From: Planctomycetota bacterium | Lineage (GTDB): Bacteria > Planctomycetota > Planctomycetia > Pirellulales > JADFKK01 | DNA length: 47,235 nucleotides | Direction of reading: 5' to 3' | Assembly: GCA_022564995.1 (NCBI GenBank) | Contig: JADFKK010000016.1 | Span: forward strand, 1-47,235 | Part shown: positions 33,804 to 40,956 of the stretch, piece by piece | How the letters are laid out: each line of letters opens with the position of its first letter | Numbering within the stretch: position 1 is the first letter of the stretch | Made by a program: the position numbers and the translations under genes | The notes under the pieces: model-generated | The model's database searches: none | Told to the model about the DNA's origin: nothing | Seen by the model: the letters and a program-made list of their open reading frames with translations, nothing else

Positions 33804-33919
33804 GTTATGCTTCAGCATAACGCCGTTTTCGCGGTACTGCTGCGTGGGATTTGTTATGCCAGAGCATAACGCCGTTTCCGCGGTACTGCTGCGTGGGATT
33901 TGTTATGCTGAAGCATAAC
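33804..33919. repeat. Three 49-bp-spaced copies of the GTTATGC...GCATAAC palindrome
   Basis: Palindromes at 33804-33821, 33853-33870 and 33902-33919, spaced exactly 49 bases. The spacer (GCCGTTTTCGCGGTACTGCT, then GCGTGGGATTT) is duplicated with one change, so this is a tandem array of a 49-bp unit. The last copy contains the ATG (33905) that most likely starts the MMPL transporter gene. Confidence 0.9.
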
Positions 33920-36202
33920 CTACGGGCCGGCCCACCTCGCTTCAACCGCTTCTCGGCCGGCGTGCTAATCGTCATGGCGCTGCTCTTGCCTGCGGTGCTC
34001 TTCGGCGCGCGGGGGGCGTTAAAGAGCGTCTCGAACGATCCGCGGCAATGGCTGCCCCGCGACTTCGCCGAGACCGACAAGCACCTCGAATTCCAACAGC
34101 GCTTCGGCATCGACGAGGGCGCCGTCGTCAGTTGGCCCGGCTGTACCCTCGACAACCCGCAGGTCGAACAACTGGCCGCGGCGCTAGAAGCCTCTGAGTT
34201 GGACGGCGAGCGGCTGTTCAGTCGCGTGATCACCGGGCCGCGCGTGCTCCGGCAAATGACCGACGAGCCGCTGGACATCGCCGAGACCGAAGCCCTGCGT
34301 CGACTCACCGGGCTGTTGATCGGCCCCGACGGAAAAACCACCTGCATCGTGCTGGAGATATCGGAGCAGGGCCAAGAGAATCGCGCCGCCACCGTCGAGC
34401 ACATCGTGCGAACGGCTGGCCAAGACCCCTACGGCCTGTCGCCCGAAGACCTGCGAATGGGCGGGCCGACGGTCGACGCCGCCGCGATCGATTCCGAAAG
34501 CCGCCGGCTGCTGTTTCAATTGGCCGGGTTGTCCGCGATGGTTTCGCTGTTGATTGCCGGGCTGCAATTGCGAAGCCTGCGGCTGGCCATGATTCTGTTG
34601 ATCGGGGCCGGCTATTGCACATGCCTGAGTCTTGCGGTGTTGTTCTACACGGGCGGCAGGATGAACCTGTTGATGACGATGCTGCCGCCATTGATTTATG
34701 TGCTGACGATTTCTTCCGGCGTGCATCTGATCAACTATTACCGCGACGCGATCCGCGAGGGCGGATTGGACGGCGCACCGAACAGGGCCATCGCCGGTGG
34801 GTGGATGCCGTGTTTGTTGGCGGCCGGCACGACCGCCGTGGGGCTGGCGTCGCTGGCCTTCAGCAAGATTGTGCCGATCGGCGAATTCGGCGTTTATTCG
34901 GCCGTCGGCGTGCTGCTGAGCGTGCTGGTGCTGCTCGTCTATCTGCCCGCCGTGCTGCGATTTTTTCCGGTCGTGGGGCGGGATCAAGTGCCGCGCGAAA
35001 AGCAAGACGAATCGTCGGCGAACCACGTCACCGTTCATCGCCCGATCACCGTCCGCTATTTGGCCGGCATCACCCGCTTTCATGCGGTCGTAACGGTTTT
35101 GTGTTTGGCGGTAATGGCCCTGGCCGGCTGGGGGTTAACGCGAATCACTTCGACCGTTCGATTACAAGACCGCTTTGTCGCCGACAGCAAGATCATTAAC
35201 GACTACACTTGGCTGGAGAAAAATCTCGGCCCGCTGGTGCCGCTTGAAGTGGTCGTCGGCTTCGCGGCCGAATGTCCGCTGAAGTTCCACGAAAGAATGG
35301 CGCTGGTCGGGCGGATTCAGCAACGGATCGACGCCACCCCTCACGCCGGCGCCTCGCTCTCGGCGGTCGATTTCGCCGTCGACCTCGCTCCGCCCAACCC
35401 CGCCGGGCGCAGTTGGCGCGACGTCGCCGACCGCAAAATCTACGATCGCCGCGTGGCCCAAATCCAAGAGAAATTCGCCGAAAACCACCTACTCGCCGAA
35501 CACGACGGCCAGCAGTTTTGGCGGATCAGCGTGCGGGCCAACGCGCTGGGCAACTTGGACTACGGCCTCTTCACCGAGGTGCTTCGCAAAGGCGTCGATC
35601 CGATCCTGACCGATGCGGCCGATGCTCGCGTTACGGTGACGTACACCGGCATCATCCCGTTGATCTACAAGGCCCAGCGGCAGTTGCTCGACGATCTGGT
35701 TCGCAGCTTCTTCGCCGCCTTCATTGCCATCGCCGTGGTGATGATCGTCGTGCTGCGCAGCTTTACCGCCGGGCTGCTGGCGATGATTCCCAATGTGTTT
35801 CCGGCGATCATCATCTTCGGTGGCATGGGCTGGCTGGACATTCAGGTGCAAATCGGCTCGGTGATGACCGCCAGCGCCGCGCTCGGCATCGCGGTCGACG
35901 ACACCATTCATTTTCTCACCTGGTATCGCCGCGGCCTGCGCAGCGGTCAATCGCGCCACGCTGCCCTGGGCGATTCCCTGCAGCGCTGCGCCGGCGCCAT
36001 GCTGCTCACCACGTTGATCTGCGGCGCGGGCCTGGCCGTCTTTGGCCTCAGTTCTTTCGTCCCCATCCTGCACTTCGCCTGGCTGATGGTCACCCTGCTG
36101 CTAGCCGCCATCATCGGCGACCTGGTCCTGCTACCCGCCATCCTCGCCGGCCCGCTGGGCAGGATGTTTGGAGATCGCGATGCGAGAAGCGAGGACTTGT
36201 AA
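33905..36202 (+). CDS. MMPL/RND-family transporter
   Basis: A 765-aa inner-membrane protein. The first membrane segment is residues about 18-36 (AGVLIVMALLLPAVLFGA), and the only ATG giving a natural N-terminus before it is 33905 (MLKHNLRAGPPRFNRF), which is part of a palindromic repeat; no Shine-Dalgarno is present. After a periplasmic loop, membrane segments cluster at about 205-390 (LIYVLTISSGVHLINYYRDA, LLSVLVLLVYLPAVLRFFP), then one near 410-430, a second loop, and a C-terminal cluster (about 590-755) with the RND/SSD motif AALGIAVDDTIHFLTWYRRG. The total is near 12. This is the two-repeat RND plan; family members export lipids or hopanoids. The stop TAA is in another repeat. Substrate unknown. 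Confidence 0.87.
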   Translation: MLKHNLRAGPPRFNRFSAGVLIVMALLLPAVLFGARGALKSVSNDPRQWLPRDFAETDKHLEFQQRFGIDEGAVVSWPGCTLDNPQVEQLAAALEASELDGERLFSRVITGPRVLRQMTDEPLDIAETEALRRLTGLLIGPDGKTTCIVLEISEQGQENRAATVEHIVRTAGQDPYGLSPEDLRMGGPTVDAAAIDSESRRLLFQLAGLSAMVSLLIAGLQLRSLRLAMILLIGAGYCTCLSLAVLFYTGGRMNLLMTMLPPLIYVLTISSGVHLINYYRDAIREGGLDGAPNRAIAGGWMPCLLAAGTTAVGLASLAFSKIVPIGEFGVYSAVGVLLSVLVLLVYLPAVLRFFPVVGRDQVPREKQDESSANHVTVHRPITVRYLAGITRFHAVVTVLCLAVMALAGWGLTRITSTVRLQDRFVADSKIINDYTWLEKNLGPLVPLEVVVGFAAECPLKFHERMALVGRIQQRIDATPHAGASLSAVDFAVDLAPPNPAGRSWRDVADRKIYDRRVAQIQEKFAENHLLAEHDGQQFWRISVRANALGNLDYGLFTEVLRKGVDPILTDAADARVTVTYTGIIPLIYKAQRQLLDDLVRSFFAAFIAIAVVMIVVLRSFTAGLLAMIPNVFPAIIIFGGMGWLDIQVQIGSVMTASAALGIAVDDTIHFLTWYRRGLRSGQSRHAALGDSLQRCAGAMLLTTLICGAGLAVFGLSSFVPILHFAWLMVTLLLAAIIGDLVLLPAILAGPLGRMFGDRDARSEDL

Positions 36203-36242
36203 AACCGCGACGATTTGTAAAGCCGCAACCAGTGGTCGCGCC
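36197..36242. repeat. Palindrome CGCAACC-AGT-GGTCGCG with extra half-unit
   Basis: A half-unit TTGTAAAACCGCGACGA is followed by a complete unit TTTGTAAAGCCGCAACC and AGTGGTCGCGCC. The TTGTAAA lead is shared with the copy at 21959-21985. The TAA in the half-unit (36200-36202) is the stop codon of the transporter. Confidence 0.8.
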
Positions 36243-36247
36243 TCGGA

Positions 36248-37636
36248 CTACTTGCCCTTCTTCTTCGGCCGCCGCACCTGCCAACGCTTCGACGGCACAT
36301 GGGCCGATTGCATGTGCGATTTGATCTTGGCAACGACCTCGGGGTGTTGCGGGGCGACGTTGCTGCGCTCACCGATCTCGTCGTTGACGTTGTACAGCTC
36401 CAGCGGGCCGAAGCCGCGGCGGACGCCTTTCCAGGGGCCCATGCGGACCGACTGTTTGAATCCGCCCTCGTAGAATTCCCAGTACAGAAACTCATGTTGG
36501 GGCTGCCGTTGGCCTAATAAAACGGGAAGATAGGAGATGCCGTCAATGTTTTCCGGCGGCTTGACTCCGGCCAAGGCCGCCGCCGTCGGCATCAGGTCGA
36601 CCGCGGCGCAGACGTGATCGGTCGTCGTGCCGGCCTTTATGTGGCCCGGCCAACGAACGATCATCGGCACGCGAATGCCGCCGTCGTACATGGCCCGTTT
36701 GATGCCCCGCAGCGGTCCGTTGGAATCGAAAAACTCGGGGTTGTTACCGCCTTCGCGGTGCGGGCCGTTATCGGACGTGAACATCACAATCGTGTCATCG
36801 TCGATGCCGTGCTGTTTCAATCTCGCCATCAAGCGGCCGATGTCGCGGTCCATCAGCGAGATCATCGCCGCGATGCCCTTCTGCGGCTCGGGCCAATCCT
36901 TATCGGCGTATTGACCGTAGCTCGGCACCTCCATGCCCCTTTTGCCGGCCTCGTTGTTGGCGTGCGGGATGGTCAGCGCCAGATACAAAAAGAACGTCTT
37001 GTCCTTGCTGCGGTCGACAAACGCCAGAGCTTCTTCCGCGATCAGATCGTGGCTGTAGTCGATCTTCTTCGTGGCCACGCCCTGGCCCCATTTGCCTTCG
37101 CCCGGCACGACGTTTCGTAGCTTCACCCGCTTCCCGTTGCGGATCAGAAAGCTGGGATAATAATTATGGGCGTGATGCTGGTCGAGATATCCGTAGAAAT
37201 AATCGAACCCCTGCCGCGTCGGCAAGCCGGTCGAGCCCTCGTGCCCCAGCCCCCACTTGCCGCACAGCCCGGTCGTGTAGCCGGCGCCCTTGAGCAGCTT
37301 GGCCACCGTCACGTCACTCGGCCGCAGATTGTCTTTGCCGTTGCCGCGAATAAAGCAGTGACCCGTGTGCAAGCCGGTCATCAACACACATCGCGACGGC
37401 GCGCAGACCGTGCTGCCGGCGTAGCAATTCGTGAACCGCATTCCCTCAGCCGCCAGACGATCGATGTTGGGCGTCTTGATTTGCTTCTGTCCGTAACATC
37501 CCAAATCGCCGTAACCCAAGTCATCCGCCATAATGAAGATGATGTTCGGCTTACGCGTCTTCGCCTCGGCGGCGAACGACGCGGTCGGGATGAAGAGCAG
37601 CAGCGATAGCAGTGCGATCGAACGAAATCGGTTCAT
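36248..37636 (-). CDS. Secreted sulfatase (formylglycine type)
   Basis: A 462-aa exported sulfatase. AAGGA precedes ATG 37636; a signal peptide follows (MNRFRSIALLSLLLFIPTAS, cleaved near FAAEA). NIIFIMADDLGYGDLGCYG supplies the metal-binding Asp38/Asp39. The active-site signature is CAPSRCVLMTG with Cys78, the residue converted to formylglycine. Further metal-site blocks are FTSDNGPHREGG and PTRQGFDYFYGYLDQ. MIVRWPGHIKAG and FYEGGFKQSVRMGPWKGVRR complete the family order. The end, EIGERSNVAPQHPEVVAKIK and a RRPKKKGK tail, parallels the fragment at 3-362. It probably removes sulfate from algal or other sulfated polysaccharides, as is common in planctomycetes; the exact substrate is unknown. 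Confidence 0.94.
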   Translation of the reverse strand: MNRFRSIALLSLLLFIPTASFAAEAKTRKPNIIFIMADDLGYGDLGCYGQKQIKTPNIDRLAAEGMRFTNCYAGSTVCAPSRCVLMTGLHTGHCFIRGNGKDNLRPSDVTVAKLLKGAGYTTGLCGKWGLGHEGSTGLPTRQGFDYFYGYLDQHHAHNYYPSFLIRNGKRVKLRNVVPGEGKWGQGVATKKIDYSHDLIAEEALAFVDRSKDKTFFLYLALTIPHANNEAGKRGMEVPSYGQYADKDWPEPQKGIAAMISLMDRDIGRLMARLKQHGIDDDTIVMFTSDNGPHREGGNNPEFFDSNGPLRGIKRAMYDGGIRVPMIVRWPGHIKAGTTTDHVCAAVDLMPTAAALAGVKPPENIDGISYLPVLLGQRQPQHEFLYWEFYEGGFKQSVRMGPWKGVRRGFGPLELYNVNDEIGERSNVAPQHPEVVAKIKSHMQSAHVPSKRWQVRRPKKKGK

Positions 37637-37687
37637 GGTGAGTTCCTTGTGAGTCAAGCGCAGTGGTGAAGGACCGATCAATGAGTC

Positions 37688-37716
37688 ATTCTACTCCATC
37701 TACGTGTTTGGATCAA
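37688..37716 (-). promoter_or_regulatory. Predicted promoter of the sulfatase gene
   Basis: Read on the minus strand: TTGATC (37716-37711), a 17-base spacer and TAGAAT (37693-37688). The leader would be about 45 bases before ATG 37636. Confidence 0.5.
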
Positions 37717-37795
37717 AAGGCGGAACAGCCCGCTCTGTCGCAATCATCGGGATCGCGGGTAGTCGACCGTCGCGAGTCCCTAGCACTCGTTTTTT

Positions 37796-38218
37796 CTAAG
37801 GGCCCGTGGGGCGCCCCTTCGTGACAATCACCTGAAAGGAAAGAGTACGCTGTTCGTCAGATTCAGCAGATCTCTCCCAGATTTCACAAGAACACTCACC
37901 TTCCTGCTTCGCCGTCAGTTGAAGCGTGTGTGGATCGACAAACCGGGCTTCGCAGATACTTGGAGGGAAACTCTTGGCTCCGGGCAATTCCAAAATCCGA
38001 GTAATCGTAATAGTCGCGCCTCTCGGCAAGGTGATGTCGGGAATCACCTGATCCGGTCGCTGTTCGAGAGCGACGACCGGATCAATCACCGGCGTTCCAA
38101 TCATAGGGAAGAGCTGCAGAGAGTAGCGACCTCCAAGAAATGAGGTGAAAACGAAAACGATCCAAAGAAGCGTCGATAATCGAAATCGAATTAACGCACG
38201 CGCACGCCTGAATACCAT
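37796..38218 (-). CDS. Small membrane-anchored protein of unknown function
   Basis: A 140-aa protein. The start at 38218 is chosen from the GGAAGGGAG that precedes it; an upstream ATG at 38275 has none. The N-terminus (MVFRRARALIRFRLSTLLWI, then VFVFTSFLGGRYSLQLFP) has basic residues and one membrane helix, a leader style frequent in planctomycete proteins ('RFRLsTLLwivf'). The rest is beta-rich: DPVVALEQRPDQVIPDITLP, ATITITRILELPGAKSF, LQLTAKQEGECSCEIWERS. This resembles a small pilus/secretin-type N-domain or an Ig-like unit, but I do not recognise it. Its codon use looks less GC-biased than that of the sulfatase beside it. Confidence 0.7.
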   Translation of the reverse strand: MVFRRARALIRFRLSTLLWIVFVFTSFLGGRYSLQLFPMIGTPVIDPVVALEQRPDQVIPDITLPRGATITITRILELPGAKSFPPSICEARFVDPHTLQLTAKQEGECSCEIWERSAESDEQRTLSFQVIVTKGRPTGP

Positions 38219-38353
38219 TGCTAGACTCCCTTCCTGCAATTTGTACGCATAGAAACCGGAGGCGGCCTTGTTCATGAAAGTGTAGCGTTACATGACCACA
38301 TCGCATGAATAGACGGCACCGTTCGGCGATTTGTTGTGCGATGCTCTTCCGCT

Positions 38354-38535
38354 GCCGGCTAAAGCCGGCGGCGACGGGAGGGGGCGGGCCGCCGCGGCCC
38401 ACCAGCTAAAGCTGGTGGCTGACGAGGTGCCGGCTGAAGCCGGCAGAATGGCGTTAGCAACCGCTCCCCACTTCCTACATCCCAACCCCTAACTCCTAAC
38501 TCCTCGCCCTCAACTCCTCGCCCCTCGCCCCCGCC
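38354..38535. repeat. Cluster of short palindromes and CCTAACTCCT repeats
   Basis: Three palindromes lie within 91 bases: GCCGGCTAAAGCCGGC (38354-38369), CCACCAGCTAAAGCTGGTGG (38399-38418) and GCCGGCTGAAGCCGGC (38429-38444). A C/T-rich run of CCTAACTCCT/CCTCGCCC units follows (38485-38533). These fill most of the 317-base gap between the two minus-strand genes. The CCGGCTGAAGCCGG core recurs inside the giant gene at 41237-41252. Confidence 0.85.
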
Positions 38536-40248
38536 TCACTTCTTCCGCCCCGGGCCCCAGACCACCCGGCCCGGCGTCTTGCCGGTGTGCTTTCCGTTGC
38601 GCAGCACCGCCGTGCCGTTGACCAGCACGTCGCGCACTCCGGTGGCTAGTTGGTGCGGTTTGTCGTAGGTGGCGAGATCCTGAATTTTCGCCGGGTCGAA
38701 CACGACGACGTCGGCGAAGTAACCGGCCTTGAGCAGCCCGCGGTTTTTGATCCGCAGGTTCCTGGCCGGCAGGGCGGTCAGTTTGTGGATCGCCATCTCC
38801 AGCGGGATCACCTTTTCGTCGCGCACGTATTTGCCGAGCAATCGTGCGAAGCTGCCGTAGGCCCGGGGATGCGGATTCGACTTGAGAAACGCGCCGCGGG
38901 GAGCCAGCGACGAAGAGTCGCTACAAAAGCTGACCCAGGGCAGGCGGATTTTCTTTTTGACGTTTTCTTCGCTCATCAGAAAATAGACACACTCGACCCG
39001 GCTGCCGTCTTCGATGACCAGGTCCATGGCGGTTTCTTCCGGCGACGTGCCGCGCTGCCGAGCCACCGCGGCGAGCGACTTGCCGGTGAGCGGCTTGAGC
39101 GCGTCGGTCTTGAAGCCGACCAGCAACACCCGATCGGGCGAGCCGGCCATCAACAGCAGATTTTCCCACTTGTCGGTCGACGTCCGCATTTCTTTGATGA
39201 CCTTGGCGCGAATCTTCGGGTCGCGCAGCCGATCTCGCCAGCGGCTGAAACCGCCCTCTTGCACCCAGGGCGGCATGGCGGCGTTCAGCCCTGTCGCCCC
39301 GGCCGTGTAGGTGTACATGTTGGCGGTGATCTCGACGCCGTCGGCCCGGGCCGCCTCGACCTTTTCGATCAGTTTATCGAGCTTGCTCCAATTGTTCTTG
39401 CCGGCCGCCTTGAGGTGATAAATCTCGGTGCGAATTTTCGCCTCGCGGGCGATGCGGAGCGTCTCGTCCAGCGCCTCGAGCAGTTGATTGCCCTCGCTGC
39501 GCATGTGCGTGGTGTACAGCCCGTCGTATTCGGCGGCGACCTTGCACAGCTCGATCAGTTCGTTCGTGTCGGCGTAGAAAGCCGGCGCGTAGATCAGCGA
39601 CGAACCGATGCCCAAAGCGCCCGCCTCCATCTCGCGACGGACCAGCGTGCGCATGCGGGCTAGCTCGGCCTTGGTCGGCCGGCGGTCTTCGTAACCGATC
39701 ACGTGAATGCGGATCGTGGTGGCGCCGATGAGCGAGGCGATGTTCGGCGCGATGCCTTTCGTGGCCGTATGTTCCAAGTATTCCGAGAGCGTCTTCCAAG
39801 GCACGTCGAATTTTATGTCGCCCTGCCCCTTTCGCACATCGCGGCGCATCGCCGGGTTGAGCGGGCCCATCGACCAGCCTTCGCCGAACACCTCAAGCGT
39901 GACGCCCTGGCGGATGTCGCTTTCGCTGCGCCCGTCGTGCAGCAGCGAAGTGGTCGCCCACGACAGCATGTTGATAAAGCCGGGCGAGACCGCCATTCCG
40001 CGGGCGTCGATCTGGAGCTTAGCCTGTGCATCGCCCAGGTCACCCACCGCGGCGATTTTATCACCGTTGATCGCCACGTCCGCGACCGTCGGCTTTCCGC
40101 CACTGCCATCGTAGATGGTTCCGCCGCGGAGGATGATGTCGTAACGCTCCGCGGCGATTCCCGGCAGGCTCGTCAGCAAGGCCGCCGCAAGAAACAGACA
40201 GAGTGTGGCGACGAAACGAACCCCCGGGAGGATTTGATATGTGCTCAT
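38536..40248 (-). CDS. Secreted D-aminoacylase-like amidohydrolase with altered metal motif
   Basis: A 570-aa exported protein. Start at 40248 (MSTYQILPGVRFVATLCLFL, signal peptide cleaved near GIAAER); AAGGCAG is upstream. The family order of N-acyl-D-amino-acid deacylases is clear: YDIILRGGTIYDGSGGKPTV, then RQGVTLEVFGEGWSMGPLNP, YTTHMRSEGNQLLEALDETL, IYHLKAAGKNNWSKLDKLIE, GVEITANMYTYTAGATGL, SDSSSLAPRGAFLKSNPHPR, KAGYFADVVVFDPAKIQDLA. The usual PGFIDxHxHDD metal motif is replaced by SPGFINMLSWATTSLLHDGR, so the two N-terminal histidines are absent. Other metal-site residues (HMRSEG, YHLKA) remain. I recall a subfamily with the same NMLSWA block, unverified. Substrate unknown. Confidence 0.87.
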   Translation of the reverse strand: MSTYQILPGVRFVATLCLFLAAALLTSLPGIAAERYDIILRGGTIYDGSGGKPTVADVAINGDKIAAVGDLGDAQAKLQIDARGMAVSPGFINMLSWATTSLLHDGRSESDIRQGVTLEVFGEGWSMGPLNPAMRRDVRKGQGDIKFDVPWKTLSEYLEHTATKGIAPNIASLIGATTIRIHVIGYEDRRPTKAELARMRTLVRREMEAGALGIGSSLIYAPAFYADTNELIELCKVAAEYDGLYTTHMRSEGNQLLEALDETLRIAREAKIRTEIYHLKAAGKNNWSKLDKLIEKVEAARADGVEITANMYTYTAGATGLNAAMPPWVQEGGFSRWRDRLRDPKIRAKVIKEMRTSTDKWENLLLMAGSPDRVLLVGFKTDALKPLTGKSLAAVARQRGTSPEETAMDLVIEDGSRVECVYFLMSEENVKKKIRLPWVSFCSDSSSLAPRGAFLKSNPHPRAYGSFARLLGKYVRDEKVIPLEMAIHKLTALPARNLRIKNRGLLKAGYFADVVVFDPAKIQDLATYDKPHQLATGVRDVLVNGTAVLRNGKHTGKTPGRVVWGPGRKK

Positions 40249-40298
40249 GGTCTGCCTTTTCAACGGGGGGCCTCTGGGGTCGAGCCTCGACGAGCCCC

Positions 40299-40327
40299 AG
40301 TATCTCAGAGCGGAGCCCTGTTTTCAA
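40299..40327 (-). promoter_or_regulatory. Predicted promoter of the D-aminoacylase-like gene
   Basis: Read on the minus strand: TTGAAA (40327-40322), a 17-base spacer and GATACT (40304-40299). An imperfect palindrome (CTGGGGCTCG around CTCGACCCCAG, 40274-40300) lies over the expected start of transcription and could bind a regulator. Confidence 0.4.
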
Positions 40328-40338
40328 CGGCACGAAAG

Positions 40339-40367
40339 TAGACGCAGCCCTCGCCGCGACGTACAAT
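40339..40367 (+). promoter_or_regulatory. Predicted promoter of yqgE, possibly leaderless
   Basis: TAGACG (40339-40344), a 17-base spacer and TACAAT (40362-40367). The start of transcription would fall at about 40374, immediately before or at ATG 40375, and no Shine-Dalgarno exists between them. Confidence 0.4.
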
Positions 40368-40374
40368 AACCGAC

Positions 40375-40926
40375 ATGGAATCGCTCAAAGGTCATCTGCT
40401 GGTCGCTTCGACCCATCTGCCGGACCCCAACTTCGCCAAGACGATTGTGCTGATTGTCGAGCACGATGAGAACGGCGCGTTGGGGATCGTCTTGAATCGG
40501 CCCAGCAAACATCAGCTCAAAGACGTCTGGGAGAACGTCACCGACGAGCCCTGCCACAGCCGGCAATTGCTGCGGCTCGGCGGACCGATGGGCGGCCCGC
40601 TGATGGCGATTCACACCGAAGAGTTGCTGGCCGACAAGCCGGTGATTCCGGGCGTCTATTTCTCGACCGAGAAAGAAAACCTGATCAAGCTGGTCAAGCT
40701 GGACGACGAGCCCTTCCGCTTCTTCAGCGGCTACGCTGGCTGGGGCGAAGGTCAGCTCGACGGCGAGGTGACCTCTGGAGACTGGCTGACCATGCCTGCC
40801 ACTTCCGACTTCCTGTTCAGCGACGGCGGCGACCCCTGGTCGGAGACGCTGCGGGCGATCTTCGACGACCGGTTGATTTCGGCCCTCAAAATTCGCCACG
40901 TGCCGGCCGATCCGTCGTTGAACTGA
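40375..40926 (+). CDS. YqgE/AlgH family protein
   Basis: A 183-aa cytoplasmic protein, close to the 187-aa E. coli YqgE. The family pattern is complete: LKGHLLVASTHLPDPNFAKT, VLIVEHDENGALGIVLNRPS, LLRLGGPMGGPLMAIHTEEL, PGVYFSTEKENLIKLVK, RFFSGYAGWGEGQLDGEVTS, GDWLTMPATSDFLFSDGGDP, WSETLRAIFDD. The biochemical role of YqgE is unknown; AlgH was named for an effect on alginate expression in Pseudomonas. No Holliday-junction resolvase (yqgF), its usual proteobacterial neighbour, is here. The gene has no ribosome binding site; see the promoter entry for a possible leaderless transcript. Confidence 0.93.
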   Translation: MESLKGHLLVASTHLPDPNFAKTIVLIVEHDENGALGIVLNRPSKHQLKDVWENVTDEPCHSRQLLRLGGPMGGPLMAIHTEELLADKPVIPGVYFSTEKENLIKLVKLDDEPFRFFSGYAGWGEGQLDGEVTSGDWLTMPATSDFLFSDGGDPWSETLRAIFDDRLISALKIRHVPADPSLN

Positions 40927-40956
40927 CCGACGGTTTTCGCATTCATGCGGCCCGTC

